The notes beneath the pieces are model-generated. The model did not search any database. It saw only the letters and a program-made list of their open reading frames with translations, and had not been told where the DNA came from. DNA of 64,000 bases from Streptomyces sp. ISL-1 (GTDB taxonomy: Bacteria; Actinomycetota; Actinomycetes; Streptomycetales; Streptomycetaceae), in assembly GCF_018614585.1 (NCBI RefSeq), contig NZ_JAGGOI010000019.1, positions 1-64,000 on the forward strand, in the 5' to 3' direction. Position 1 is the first letter of the stretch. Every line of letters starts with the position of its first letter. Of this stretch, positions 51,805 to 60,383 are shown one piece after another. The position numbers were made by a program, and so were the translations under genes.

Positions 51805-52430
51805 CGGCGCTGCTGCAAAGCGCGCCCGTCACCCTGCCCAGCGTCCAGGAGAAAGGGGAGTGGCAGCCCCGCGTGATCGGCCTGGACCTCTCCTTGACCT
51901 CCACCGGCATTGCGGGCACGGACTGGGCACTGGCCGCCCGCCCTGGCAAGCGGCGCAGCCACGAGAGGCTGGACTGGCTCTTGGGTGCCATCGGCCTGTG
52001 CGTGAAGGACAGCGCCGACCTGGTGGTGGTCGAGGGCGCGGCGTACGCGCAGGGTAGCCAGGCCGGACACCATGAACTGGCCGGCCTGTGGTGGCTGGTG
52101 ACGCAATACCTGTGGCGCCATCGCATCCCGTACGCCGTGGCCAACCCTCATCACCGCACGATCTACGCCACCGGCCGCGCGAACCCTGCCCAGCACCTGC
52201 CGCGCAAGGAGCGGTCGCGGGTGGCCAAGGGGATGGTGCGCAGCGCGGCCGTCGAGCGGTACGGCGTCGAGTGCGAGGGGCCCGGCCGCTACGACCAAGC
52301 CGACGCCACGATCCTCGCGGCGATGGGCCTGGACTGGCTCGGCTACCCCACGGTCCCGGTGCCCGACACCCACCGGCGGGCGCTGGAGGCGGTGCGGTGG
52401 CCCGCCCTCATTCCGGCCGCTGCGGATTAG
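51801..52430 (+). CDS. RuvC-like Holliday junction resolvase
   Basis: The 209-residue protein has the RNase H-like resolvase motifs: VIGLDLSLTSTGIAG (first Asp), LVVVEGAAYAQG (Glu), a basic AKGMVRSAAVERYGVE segment, and YDQADATILAAMGLDW with two acids. It would resolve branched replication intermediates before packaging. It ends the gene run before the AT-rich gap at 52431. Confidence 0.8.
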   Translation: MTALLQSAPVTLPSVQEKGEWQPRVIGLDLSLTSTGIAGTDWALAARPGKRRSHERLDWLLGAIGLCVKDSADLVVVEGAAYAQGSQAGHHELAGLWWLVTQYLWRHRIPYAVANPHHRTIYATGRANPAQHLPRKERSRVAKGMVRSAAVERYGVECEGPGRYDQADATILAAMGLDWLGYPTVPVPDTHRRALEAVRWPALIPAAAD

Positions 52431-52475
52431 GGAATTGAATTGCGGAAAATCAATTCGAATTCAATTAGGCAAACC

Positions 52476-52508
52476 TTGCTTTTGGGGTATTTGCGATTAA
52501 GATATAAC
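52476..52508 (+). promoter_or_regulatory. Early promoter copy 3 (GCGATTAAGATATAA)
   Basis: TTGCTT (52476-52481) and TAAGAT (52498-52503) are 16 bases apart; the element GCGATTAAGATATAA spans 52493-52507. A dyad GTTCGG...CCGAAC (52515-52531) follows, which could bind a regulator. It drives the genes from 52552 on. Confidence 0.75.
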
Positions 52509-52551
52509 TAAGAAGTTCGGAAACACCGAACTAAACGGAAAGGGTTTCGGA

Positions 52552-52848
52552 ATGGGTCACCTTCCCTATCGGTAGCTCCACAACGGCCGGGCGGCCGTCA
52601 ATGAGCAGGTCCTGATCGCAGCCTTCGCCGACAGCGAGATCACCTACGACATCTCAGCGGCCGAGCGGTTCTGCACTCTCACCCACCAGGGCGTGAGCTG
52701 GACGGTGGTCAACTTCGACCTCATCTCCACCGTCACCGCTGACGAGAACAACAGCGGATACCCGATCACCCGCATCATCGACCGCCCGCTCACCCACGGT
52801 GAACAGGCCATGTTCGCCAAGGTCGTGCAATTCCACATGGTCCCGTAA
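52552..52848 (+). pseudogene. Phage gene interrupted by an in-frame amber codon
   Basis: ATG 52552 follows GGAAAGGG and encodes MGHLPYR, then TAG, then the same frame continues (LHNGRAAVNEQVLIAAFADS...) to TAA 52846-52848 with normal coding character (about 99 codons in total). No other start with a ribosome site is in this frame before 52612. One base change (for example TCG to TAG) could have caused it, so it looks recently inactivated or read through. Confidence 0.6.
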
Positions 52849-52871
52849 CCCGAAACCTCATCCCTACAACC

Positions 52872-52900
52872 GCGCCCCCCGGCCCACCGCCGGGGGGCGC
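52872..52900. terminator. 11-bp GC stem-loop
   Basis: GCGCCCCCCGG (52872-52882) pairs with CCGGGGGGCGC (52890-52900) around seven bases. It ends the amber-interrupted gene and precedes CTCTTGGAGAA (52919-52929) and ATG 52937. Confidence 0.65.
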
Positions 52901-52936
52901 ACCCATACGCGCAAGCGTCTCTTGGAGAACATCACC

Positions 52937-53566
52937 ATGACCTACGGCCGAGGAGTCCAACTCCTGTCCGAACAGATCGGCGTCGAGCCCGACCACGTCG
53001 CCCGCGCCCTGCGCATCGCGACCCGCACCCACGCCGCCATCCAGGCCACCCGCTACGGCCAGCTGACCGCCGAGCAGTTCCGCCGCCTGATCGACAACGA
53101 CCACTACACCGTCGCCATCGTCAGCAACCTCGCCATGCGCCTCGCAGGCCGCATCGAGGACGCACACCTGCTCATGGACATCTACAAGGCCAGCGTCGGC
53201 GCCACCGTCCACCGCCCCGTGATCCGCGAAGGCGTCGGCACCCTGCCCCAGTTCCACAACCACCCCCGCGTGCAGCAGGCCATCCGCATCCTCCAGGCCG
53301 CCGACCTGCCGCCCATCCACACCGACGGCACCCGCGAACTCGCCCCCGGCTTCCAGGTCGACCCCGGCTGCCAAGACGAAATGCCCGGCTGGGTCTTCAT
53401 CCAGCCCGACCCCGACGCCGAGCACCGCACCGGCTTCGCCGGCGGCCGACTCGGCTACCTCGCGGTCATGCGCTGGGCCGGATGGGGCATCGTCACCGAA
53501 CCCCTGCCCGGCGGCCTGTGGGCCGCCTGCCACCCCGACTACCGGGACAACCCCTTCCCCTCCTGA
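52937..53566 (+). CDS. Phage early protein, unknown function
   Basis: The 209-residue protein is helical at its N-terminus (LSEQIGVEPDHVARALRIAT, RTHAAIQATRYGQLTAEQFR) and beta-rich later (FQVDPGCQDEMPGWVFIQPD, GGRLGYLAVMRWAGWGI). The domain is not recognised. The start is set by the CTCTTGGAGAA leader. Confidence 0.55.
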   Translation: MTYGRGVQLLSEQIGVEPDHVARALRIATRTHAAIQATRYGQLTAEQFRRLIDNDHYTVAIVSNLAMRLAGRIEDAHLLMDIYKASVGATVHRPVIREGVGTLPQFHNHPRVQQAIRILQAADLPPIHTDGTRELAPGFQVDPGCQDEMPGWVFIQPDPDAEHRTGFAGGRLGYLAVMRWAGWGIVTEPLPGGLWAACHPDYRDNPFPS

Positions 53567-53581
53567 CCGCCCACCGCTCCC

Positions 53582-53601
53582 GGCCCGCCCACCAGCGGGC
53601 C
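53582..53601. terminator. Short stem-loop between early genes
   Basis: GGCCCGC (53582-53588) and GCGGGCC (53595-53601) with CCGCTCC/GGAGCGG around them form a longer imperfect stem that includes the ribosome site of the gene at 53613 (AGGAGCGG), so the fold could hide the start. Confidence 0.55.
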
Positions 53602-53612
53602 AGGAGCGGCCC

Positions 53613-53933
53613 ATGCAGAAAGGCCACAGCACCATGCAGTTCCCGGTAGACGACCAGATGCTCAGCGCCTGGGCCCGCCTCCTCGGCCTCGACGAAGAAC
53701 AGGCCGCCGACGTCCTCCAAGAGATCGAGCAGGCACTGCGGCGCAGCTACGCCTTCCGCCCCCTGGCCGTACGCCACCTCAACTTCGAACAGCTCACCGC
53801 GGACATGGACACCGACGAATTCGCCCTCATGTACCTCCAGTTCGGCCTGCACCGGGCCGGACAGGACGAGCTCGCCGAGGAGGTCATGGGCCGCGCCCTC
53901 GCCTCCGGCGCGCCCGCCCGCCCCACCGCCTGA
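53613..53933 (+). CDS. Small acidic phage protein
   Basis: The 106-residue protein is helical and acidic (LLGLDEEQAADVLQEIEQAL, VRHLNFEQLTADMDTDEFAL). No fold is recognised. GGAGCGG is close to ATG 53613 but lies in a hairpin. Confidence 0.5.
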   Translation: MQKGHSTMQFPVDDQMLSAWARLLGLDEEQAADVLQEIEQALRRSYAFRPLAVRHLNFEQLTADMDTDEFALMYLQFGLHRAGQDELAEEVMGRALASGAPARPTA

Positions 53934-53953
53934 CCGTCACCCACCGCACCACA

Positions 53954-53987
53954 GCCGCCCCGGCCGCGCACCGCGCACCGGGGCGGC
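53954..53987. terminator. 10-bp stem-loop
   Basis: GCCGCCCCGG (53954-53963) and CCGGGGCGGC (53978-53987) make a stem with a 14-base loop, 20 bases before the methyltransferase-like gene. It is the weakest of the series because of the longer loop. Confidence 0.5.
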
Positions 53988-54007
53988 GCCATGCGCGCAG
54001 AAAGGAG

Positions 54008-55051
54008 ATGCCCGTGTCCGACGACGAAATGTTCCTGCCACGGACCGACACCACAGCGACACAACGACCGGCCCCAGCATGGGCGAAGAAGAACCCGCCC
54101 AAGTCGAAGGCAGCCGTACGTACCCCCGCCAAGAGCACCTGGCGAAAGATCCTCGCCCCGCGCGACCCGCACGAGCACGCCCGCAAGATCGCCGAGAACG
54201 CCATCGACGCCTGGTACCAGAACCACGGCGGCAACAGCATCGACGTCCCCATCGGCACCATCGCGGCGATCGCCCTCCTGCGCCAGCCCGAAGATGTCGG
54301 CAACGGCCTGGCCGACTGGATACTCCAGCGCCAGCCCCACGAACTGCCCCAGCTGTTCAAGGAGATCTACCTCGGCCACTGGATCAAACGCCCCGACCTG
54401 ATCAACCGCGCGATACGCCTGCACGACTGGGCCTGGAACCCCAACCCCGACACCCAGCAGATCCGCGCCGTCCACGCCGTCACCCACCGCGCCATCAACC
54501 AGGGCCTGCTGGACCTCACCGGCCACGACGACCCCCACATGCGCGCCGAAGCCGACGTCCTCAGCCCGCTCCTGACCGGCCTTCGGCACAAGAGCGACAA
54601 GAAATGGCGCGGCGAGTACCACACGCCGGCCTGCGTCACCGACTTGCTGGCGAACATGCTCGTCGACAAGGACTTCGGCGGCCCCAACAAGTCCATCTGG
54701 GAACCCGCGGTCGGCTCGGGCACCATGTTCCGCTCTACCGCACAGCGGCTGCGCGACCTCGGCCTCAACCCGCACAACTACCGCTGGTACGGCAACGACA
54801 TCGACGCACTCTCGGCCGCCTGCGCCGCCGTCAACGCGATCATCTGGGACCTCGGACCGCAATGCCTCATCGGCTGCGCCGACTCCCTCGCCCTTGAGGA
54901 CGGCGGCTACGCCAAGACGCTCGCCGAAGCCCAAGACGCCTTCAAACAACGCGACAACTACGTGGACACCGCGAGCGCCATCGTCGCCTCCCGCCGCGCC
55001 TTCCGCCTCGTGGACGAACTCATGGCCAGCAAGGAGACGGCCGTCGCATGA
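54008..55051 (+). CDS. Adenine-methyltransferase-like protein lacking motif IV
   Basis: The 347-residue protein resembles the HsdM-type methyltransferase core: RGEYHTPACVTDLLANML, motif I IWEPAVGSGTMF, and RWYGNDIDALSAACAAVNAI. No (D/N)PP(Y/F) motif IV occurs after motif I; the only NPP in the protein is near its N-terminus before motif I. It may bind AdoMet or DNA without methylating. It resembles proteins of Streptomyces plasmids and phages. AAAGGAG precedes ATG 54008; its 3' end overlaps the next gene. Confidence 0.6.
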   Translation: MPVSDDEMFLPRTDTTATQRPAPAWAKKNPPKSKAAVRTPAKSTWRKILAPRDPHEHARKIAENAIDAWYQNHGGNSIDVPIGTIAAIALLRQPEDVGNGLADWILQRQPHELPQLFKEIYLGHWIKRPDLINRAIRLHDWAWNPNPDTQQIRAVHAVTHRAINQGLLDLTGHDDPHMRAEADVLSPLLTGLRHKSDKKWRGEYHTPACVTDLLANMLVDKDFGGPNKSIWEPAVGSGTMFRSTAQRLRDLGLNPHNYRWYGNDIDALSAACAAVNAIIWDLGPQCLIGCADSLALEDGGYAKTLAEAQDAFKQRDNYVDTASAIVASRRAFRLVDELMASKETAVA

Positions 55052-55605
55052 CCGATGAGCACGACCTCGCACGACCCCGTGCCACCCCCATACGACGCAG
55101 CCGCAGGCCCTCGTTCGCCGCGCCCAAGGACACGGGCACCGCACACCCACTCAACGAACTCGCCCCCGACCTCGAAGCGCCCTGGCTCAAACAGGACACC
55201 GACACCCCCGACCGCACCACCCTCTACACCCACCCCCAAGGCCACCGCATCGGCCTGCGGGTGCAACCCGGAGACCTGACCATCCAGACCTGGATCGCCG
55301 CAGGCCCCGACCTGCCGCCGATCCCCGACGGCACCGACGAGGAACAGGCGGAAGCGCAGGCCGCCAACGACGCCCGCCTCCAGCCCGGACGCACCTGGCA
55401 CGCCACCGTCACCACCCGCCACCCCGATTACGTCCGAGGGCTCCTCGGCGCCGTGGTGCGCCACCAGCTCATCCCCGCGCTCACCAACAAGCCCAAGCGC
55501 GTGGCCAGCCCAATACCCGCCCCCGACACCAAGCCCAAGCCCGAGCCCACGAAACCAGCGGCCAAAAAGCGTCGCACGACCGCCAAGAAGGGAACCCAGA
55601 AGTGA
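55048..55605 (+). CDS. Phage protein with basic C-terminal tail
   Basis: The 185-residue protein has a central beta-rich part (TLYTHPQGHRIGLRVQPGDL, TIQTWIAAGPD) and a Lys/Pro-rich C-terminus (KPEPTKPAAKKRRTTAKKGT) likely to bind DNA. It overlaps the methyltransferase-like gene (ATGA) and the DUF4192 gene (GTGA), which suggests a shared operon function. Confidence 0.5.
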   Translation: MTDEHDLARPRATPIRRSRRPSFAAPKDTGTAHPLNELAPDLEAPWLKQDTDTPDRTTLYTHPQGHRIGLRVQPGDLTIQTWIAAGPDLPPIPDGTDEEQAEAQAANDARLQPGRTWHATVTTRHPDYVRGLLGAVVRHQLIPALTNKPKRVASPIPAPDTKPKPEPTKPAAKKRRTTAKKGTQK

Positions 55606-56678
55606 ACATCCCCGAGAACAAGCTCACCATCAACAGCTTGGCCAACCTCGCCGAGATCCTGCCGTTCATGCTCGGGCACTACCCCGACGACAGCATCGTT
55701 TTCCACTGCCCCGGCCCCAACTTCGTCGACGGGCCGAGCATGACCTGCCCCCTGCCCGAGGACCCCGCCACCTGGCAGCAGGTCGCCGAAGGCGCAGCGT
55801 GCAACTTCATCCACTACGCCCAGGACAAGGGCCACGGCCCCGACTGCAACATCGTCATCTACCTTTGCCGCGAGCCGCGCCCCGGACAGACCGCCGAGGA
55901 GACCGCCGACCTCCTTCGGCCCGTGGCCGACAGGCTCGTCGACGCGCTCAGCGAACACCGCGGCGTCCCCCAGCAGACCCTCAGCCTCGTAGCAGGACGC
56001 TGGTGGGCGTACGCATGCGACCTGCCCGGATGCTGCGAAGGCGAACTGCTGCCCGCCCTCGACGACCCCACCAGCATCACCGCGCAACTCATTCGGCTCG
56101 GCTACTCGCCCGGCCGCCGTACCCGCGACATCATCGCCGACTTCCAGCCCATCGACTCCGCGTCCGCCCCGCGCCTGCTCCAGGCCCTCAAGAACGAAGG
56201 AGACAACTACTCCCACCAGCACGCCCACCCCGGGGGCGAAGACGCGTCGCTCGCCGCCACCCGCGTCCTCCTCGAAGGCGCCATCCGCGACTTCCGTAAC
56301 AGCGCCACCGAACTCGCTGACGACATAGCCGCCCGGCTCATCCACGGACTCCAGGACAACCACGCACGTGACCACGCCTTCGAGTTCGCCGAGGACGACG
56401 ACCTCCCACACGCCCGACGCCTGTGGACCTACCTCGCCCGCCGCTGCGTCCACCCGTACACCGACAACGCAGTACCCCTCCTCACCACCCTTGCCTGGGT
56501 CGCCTGGAGGCAGGACGACAAGATCACCGCCCGCCTCGCCCTCCGACAGGCACTGAACACCTCCCCCGAGTACGCCATGGCCGACCTCCTCCACGACGCC
56601 ATCAACACCGGCGCCGACCCCCTCGGCCTCCTCGACATCGTCCGAGCCGAACGAGCCGAGCGACTGAAGCGCGCCTGA
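55602..56678 (+). CDS. DUF4192 family protein
   Basis: The 358-residue protein fits DUF4192, a family spread in actinobacteria and their plasmids and phages: NSLANLAEILPFMLGHYPDD with DSIVFHCPGP, a middle VADRLVDALSEHRGVPQQTL, and GRWWAYACDLPGCCEGELLP. The function is unknown. GTG 55602 overlaps the previous stop by 4 bases. Confidence 0.7.
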   Translation: MNIPENKLTINSLANLAEILPFMLGHYPDDSIVFHCPGPNFVDGPSMTCPLPEDPATWQQVAEGAACNFIHYAQDKGHGPDCNIVIYLCREPRPGQTAEETADLLRPVADRLVDALSEHRGVPQQTLSLVAGRWWAYACDLPGCCEGELLPALDDPTSITAQLIRLGYSPGRRTRDIIADFQPIDSASAPRLLQALKNEGDNYSHQHAHPGGEDASLAATRVLLEGAIRDFRNSATELADDIAARLIHGLQDNHARDHAFEFAEDDDLPHARRLWTYLARRCVHPYTDNAVPLLTTLAWVAWRQDDKITARLALRQALNTSPEYAMADLLHDAINTGADPLGLLDIVRAERAERLKRA

Positions 56679-56709
56679 GCGCAGGACACCTGCACGCACT
56701 GAACAACAC

Positions 56710-56738
56710 GGCGGCCCCGGCTGACAGCCGGGGCCGCC
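56710..56738. terminator. 13-bp stem-loop after the DUF4192 gene
   Basis: GGCGGCCCCGGCT (56710-56722), loop GAC and AGCCGGGGCCGCC (56726-56738) form a perfect stem. It follows the DUF4192 stop by about 30 bases and precedes ATG 56759, repeating the hairpin-then-gene scheme. Confidence 0.65.
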
Positions 56739-56758
56739 CCGATCAGAAAGACCCGAGC

Positions 56759-57340
56759 ATGACCACCCCCGCCGAACCCGTCGGCGCAGTCGCACGGCAC
56801 ACCGCCTACCTACCGCGGTTCTGGGACAAGACCCAGGATGTCCGAGACGTCTGGTCTATCGACTACGGCCACCCCGGCTTCACTCTCCACACCCCGCCCG
56901 AGCCCACCGCCGACCACCAGCCCACCGTCATCACCCGCCGATGGAACCAGCCCGCTCCCCAGCATCCCGAGGAGACCTGGACCTACCTTCACCGCGGGAC
57001 TTGTCTCGGCTGTACCTGGGAAGGCCTGGACCGCCGACGGACAGACGAAGCGGTAGAGGACGCTCACGACCACACCCACCCGAAGTGGCGGACCCTGCCG
57101 CCCCTGCCCGAACGGCGCGGCCGGCACTGGCTCACCCACGCCAAACACCTCTACCCCGAGGGATGGTTCGACAACGGCGGACCGGTCCGCACCATCCGTA
57201 CAGGAATCGAGAAGCAGCACCGGCCCGGCGGCGCACCGGGCGGCGGCTACGACCTCGCCGTGGTGCCCAGAAAGCGGGAACGCCGTATGGCGATCAACGA
57301 GACTCTGCCGCTGGACGCCGACTCAGCCGAAGCAGCGTGA
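56759..57340 (+). CDS. Streptomyces mobile-element protein (DUF6349-like)
   Basis: The 193-residue protein has the pattern RHWLTHAKHLYPEGWFDNGG, TIRTGIEKQHRPGGAPGGGY typical of the DUF6349-type proteins in Streptomyces plasmids and prophages, with a CLGC pair in GTCLGCTWEGLDRR. The function is unknown. AGAAAG stands upstream. It ends six bases before the next ATG. Confidence 0.55.
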   Translation: MTTPAEPVGAVARHTAYLPRFWDKTQDVRDVWSIDYGHPGFTLHTPPEPTADHQPTVITRRWNQPAPQHPEETWTYLHRGTCLGCTWEGLDRRRTDEAVEDAHDHTHPKWRTLPPLPERRGRHWLTHAKHLYPEGWFDNGGPVRTIRTGIEKQHRPGGAPGGGYDLAVVPRKRERRMAINETLPLDADSAEAA

Positions 57341-57345
57341 CTCCC

Positions 57346-57828
57346 ATGGACTCGATCACATGGCTTCGCCCCGAATTCAAGGGCCGCGAAGACGAACTGG
57401 TCAACCTCGCAGCCGGAGCCGACCTCGTAGGCGTCACCCGCTCCACCGTCAGCAACTGGGCCAAGCGCCACGCCAACTTCCCGAAGATCGCATTGCTCAC
57501 CGGCATCGGCGACAGGCGCATGAAGTACGTCCCCCGCGACGAGTTCATCGCCTTCGCCCGCACACAGCTGAACAAGAAACGCACACTCGCCCGCAAACCA
57601 GCACCCCGCCGACCCACCACCCTCCTCCGTGCAGACGAAATCGCTCACTCCGAACGGCAGATCGCCAGACTCACGCAGCTGGAGGCACGACAAGCAACCG
57701 CCCTCGCGAACACCCGACAGGCGCTGAGGAAGCACCGCGAACGCCTCAAGCAGGCCCGGCAGGGGCTCACCGCCGAGGTCGCCGCAGTGCACCGCCTCGA
57801 ACCTACGGAAGGAACGCCGAATCCATAA
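57346..57828 (+). CDS. AlpA-type HTH protein with long coiled coil
   Basis: The 160-residue protein starts with an excisionase/AlpA-like HTH (GADLVGVTRSTVSNWAKRHA, NFPKIALLTG, MKYVPRDEFIAFART). A coiled coil follows (ARLTQLEARQATALANTRQA, LRKHRERLKQARQGLTAEVA). It may regulate excision or early genes, like pSAM2-type or AlpA regulators. It is the last phage gene before the IS. Confidence 0.6.
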   Translation: MDSITWLRPEFKGREDELVNLAAGADLVGVTRSTVSNWAKRHANFPKIALLTGIGDRRMKYVPRDEFIAFARTQLNKKRTLARKPAPRRPTTLLRADEIAHSERQIARLTQLEARQATALANTRQALRKHRERLKQARQGLTAEVAAVHRLEPTEGTPNP

Positions 57829-57996
57829 GCACTTCCTAGGGCCCCAAGGCGGCCAGGCGAAGTAACTCAACCGGGCGTAAGAAGTCGATCTGACTCCACC
57901 CGCTCCAGCTCGCACGACCCGGAGAGGCGCCGCCGAGCCGTACCACCATCCGGCGGGTCTGGGGGCCGTGCACCGCAATGCAGTTGCTTTTGAACC
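57829..57996. other. Junction between phage end and IS
   Basis: No gene is seen. Terminal inverted repeats of the IS could not be paired by eye with sequence after 59478, so the element's exact ends and target duplication remain open. Confidence 0.4.
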
Positions 57997-59478
57997 GTGG
58001 ACGCCGTTGCCCCGGTTGTGACGGGGTGGAGAGCAGGGCAGCGGGTGCGGATCGGGATTCTGACGAAGGTGTTCACTGCGGAACTGGTCGACGCGGCGAT
58101 AGCCAAGCACGACCGATCCGAACAACGGCGCCGCCTCCTACCGGCGCGGCTGGTCGTGTACTTCGTCCTGGCCCTGTGTCTGTTCGCCCGGGAGTCGTAC
58201 GAGGAGGTACTGCGCGTGCTGACCAGCGGCATACCGGGCAGCCGGGCCCTAGCCAGGGTGAACCGGTCCTCGCTCTGCCGAGCGCGGTCCCGGCTCGGCG
58301 AGGAAGTGCTGGAGGCCCTGTTCAGAGAGGTGTCCGGACCGCTCGCCACTCCGGGCACGCCCGGGGCATGGTGGCGCGGGCTGCGGCTGCTCGCTCTGGA
58401 CGGCACCCAGTTCGACCTTCCCGACTCGGTGAGCAACGGAGACACCTTCGACGGCCCTTCCACCACGAGCGGCCTCCATTTCGGGTTCCCCCAGGTGAGG
58501 GCGGTGGTCCTCGCCGAGATCGGAACGCACGGAGTGCTTGATGCCCGCCTCGGCGGTTACCGCGACGGCGAACGCAGTCTCGCGTACCAGCTGGCCGGCT
58601 CCACGGGCCCAGGGGACCTGGTCATCGCCGACCGCGGCTTCTGGTCGGTCGAGTTCGCCCACACCTTCACCGTGACCGGCGCGGACCTGCTGGTCAGGCT
58701 CCAGTCCAACCACCTCGGCACCCTCCAGGAGGACCTTTCCGACGGCTCGTACTTGTCGATGGCGCGCCCGGGCAAGGAGGTCCGGCTCAGGGCCCAGAGG
58801 GAAGGGCGGGCGCTTCCCAAGTACACGATCTATCGTGTCATCACCTTCACGAAGGAGGACAAGGTCGTCTTCCTCGGCACGACCCTGCTGGATCCCGAGC
58901 AGTACCCGGCGGCCGAGCTGATCGCGCTCTACCGGGAACGCTGGGAGATCGAGCTGGCCTTCGACGAGATCAAGAACCATCTTGGTCCGGGCGGGCCGAT
59001 CCGGTCCCGCACGCCGGAAGGCGTCCGACGGGAGCTGTGGGCCTACCTCGCCGTCCACCATGCGATCCGCGGGTTCGCTCACGCCGCAGCCCTCGCCGGC
59101 CCCGCCGTGGACACGGACCGCGTCTCCTACCTCAAGTGCGTCCGCATCATCCGCCGAAGCATTCCGTCCCAGCTCGCAGCCACCACGCCCAAGCTCACCC
59201 GCTCCTTCATCGAGGCCGGGCAGGAAGCACGCAGCCGCTTGCTCCCGGCCCGCCGGAACCGGAACTGTCCACGAGCGGTCAAGAAGCCCAACCGGTGGCC
59301 CGTGCTGCGGACCCGGGCCAAACGAGGCGCGGTCGAGCCGGGCCGCTGGGTCCTCAACCAGACCAAGAAGACCAAGAGCAGTCGGCGGGCGGGAAGACCC
59401 GTGCTCAAGCCGTCCCCAGCACCGTCAAAAGAACCGCGTGAACCCGGGCGGCGAGACCAGCTCGAACAAGAAGGCTGA
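57997..59478 (+). mobile_element. IS4-family transposase
   Basis: The 493-residue transposase has an IS4 N-terminal domain (VFTAELVDAAIAKHDRSEQR, RLVVYFVLALCLFARESYEE) and the DDE triad: LRLLALDGTQFDLPDS, LVIADRGFWSVEF and ALYRERWEIELAFDEIK (Y-R-E-R-W signature of IS4). The length is normal and the frame intact, so it could be active. The C-terminal 80 residues are basic. It separates the phage from the metal genes and may have taken off the phage right end. Confidence 0.85.
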
Positions 59479-59497
59479 CTCTGACATGCGGCGGCGA

Positions 59498-60244
59498 CTA
59501 CCTGAGACCCGTCTTCGGGCACCCCAGAGCAGTCATCACCCACTCCTCCGAGAGCCGCACGTCCTGGGGCTGGCCGTTCACCAGCCAGGAACCGTCCCAC
59601 TCGACCCGCCGCACCTCGCCGTGCGAGTTCTCGAACTCCACGAAACTGCCAGGAGCACCCTCAAGAAGCCCGAGCTCCCGCAGCAGCACATCCTGCGTGG
59701 TGAACCCGCGGGACATACCCACGCTGCCGCTACCGGTCCGCGTGTTCTCGTACCGCATGCGCAGGTACGGGACCGGCAGCCGGGACACGAGGGTCGGCCG
59801 CAGCATGCGCTTGAACCGCAGAACCGCCTCCTCCAGGTTCTCATCACCGCGGAACTCGCACCGGTACGCAGGGAAGACCGCCGAGACGACCTCGTTCAAG
59901 GCCTCGTTCCGCCCGTGGTGATACCCATGCACAGTCGGCGACGCCGCTGCCACGGCATCGAAACGGTAGGCCCCATACGAAAACCCGGAGAGGACCGTAA
60001 ACGGCCGCGCATCTCGGCCCCGGCCGAGCTGATGCTGCCTCGCGAACGCCAGAACAGCCCTGGCCAGGCGGTCGTCGTGCACATCGAGCGAGTTCATCTG
60101 GTAGGCCCAGCGGCCGTCAGGATCCATCGCCAGGGAGAACTCGAACCGAGACATGGGTGACCACCGCCATGCCATGGGCAGACCTGGCATGTCCTGAGCG
60201 TTCCCGATCGCTGCGACAGCCCCGTCGATTTTCACGCCCCTCAT
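59498..60244 (-). CDS. Hypothetical protein
   Basis: The 248-residue protein is unknown. It has a mixed alpha/beta pattern (RFEFSLAMDPDGRWAYQMNS, GFSYGAYRFDAVAAASPTVH, and LPVPYLRMRYENTRTGSGSV) and ends LSEEWVMTALGCPKTGLR. Start candidates are ATG 60244 and ATG 60154 (MSRFEF). It is convergent to the IS and divergent from the metal operon, and is probably chromosomal. Confidence 0.5.
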   Translation of the reverse strand: MRGVKIDGAVAAIGNAQDMPGLPMAWRWSPMSRFEFSLAMDPDGRWAYQMNSLDVHDDRLARAVLAFARQHQLGRGRDARPFTVLSGFSYGAYRFDAVAAASPTVHGYHHGRNEALNEVVSAVFPAYRCEFRGDENLEEAVLRFKRMLRPTLVSRLPVPYLRMRYENTRTGSGSVGMSRGFTTQDVLLRELGLLEGAPGSFVEFENSHGEVRRVEWDGSWLVNGQPQDVRLSEEWVMTALGCPKTGLR

Positions 60245-60383
60245 CTTTCCCGACTCGATCCCGCCGCTGTGATCCGGGGGAGGCAGGGCTCACCCACGGC
60301 CAGGGGGCAGACCCAGGTGCTTACTTAAGGCAACAGCATTGGCCGTGCACCGGCCCGGCCCCCAGGCCCGCCGCCTGCTGCCG

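Noticed and set aside
57829..59560. Terminal inverted repeats and target duplication of the IS4-type element
   Set aside because: Candidate ends before 57997 and after 59478 could not be paired convincingly by eye.
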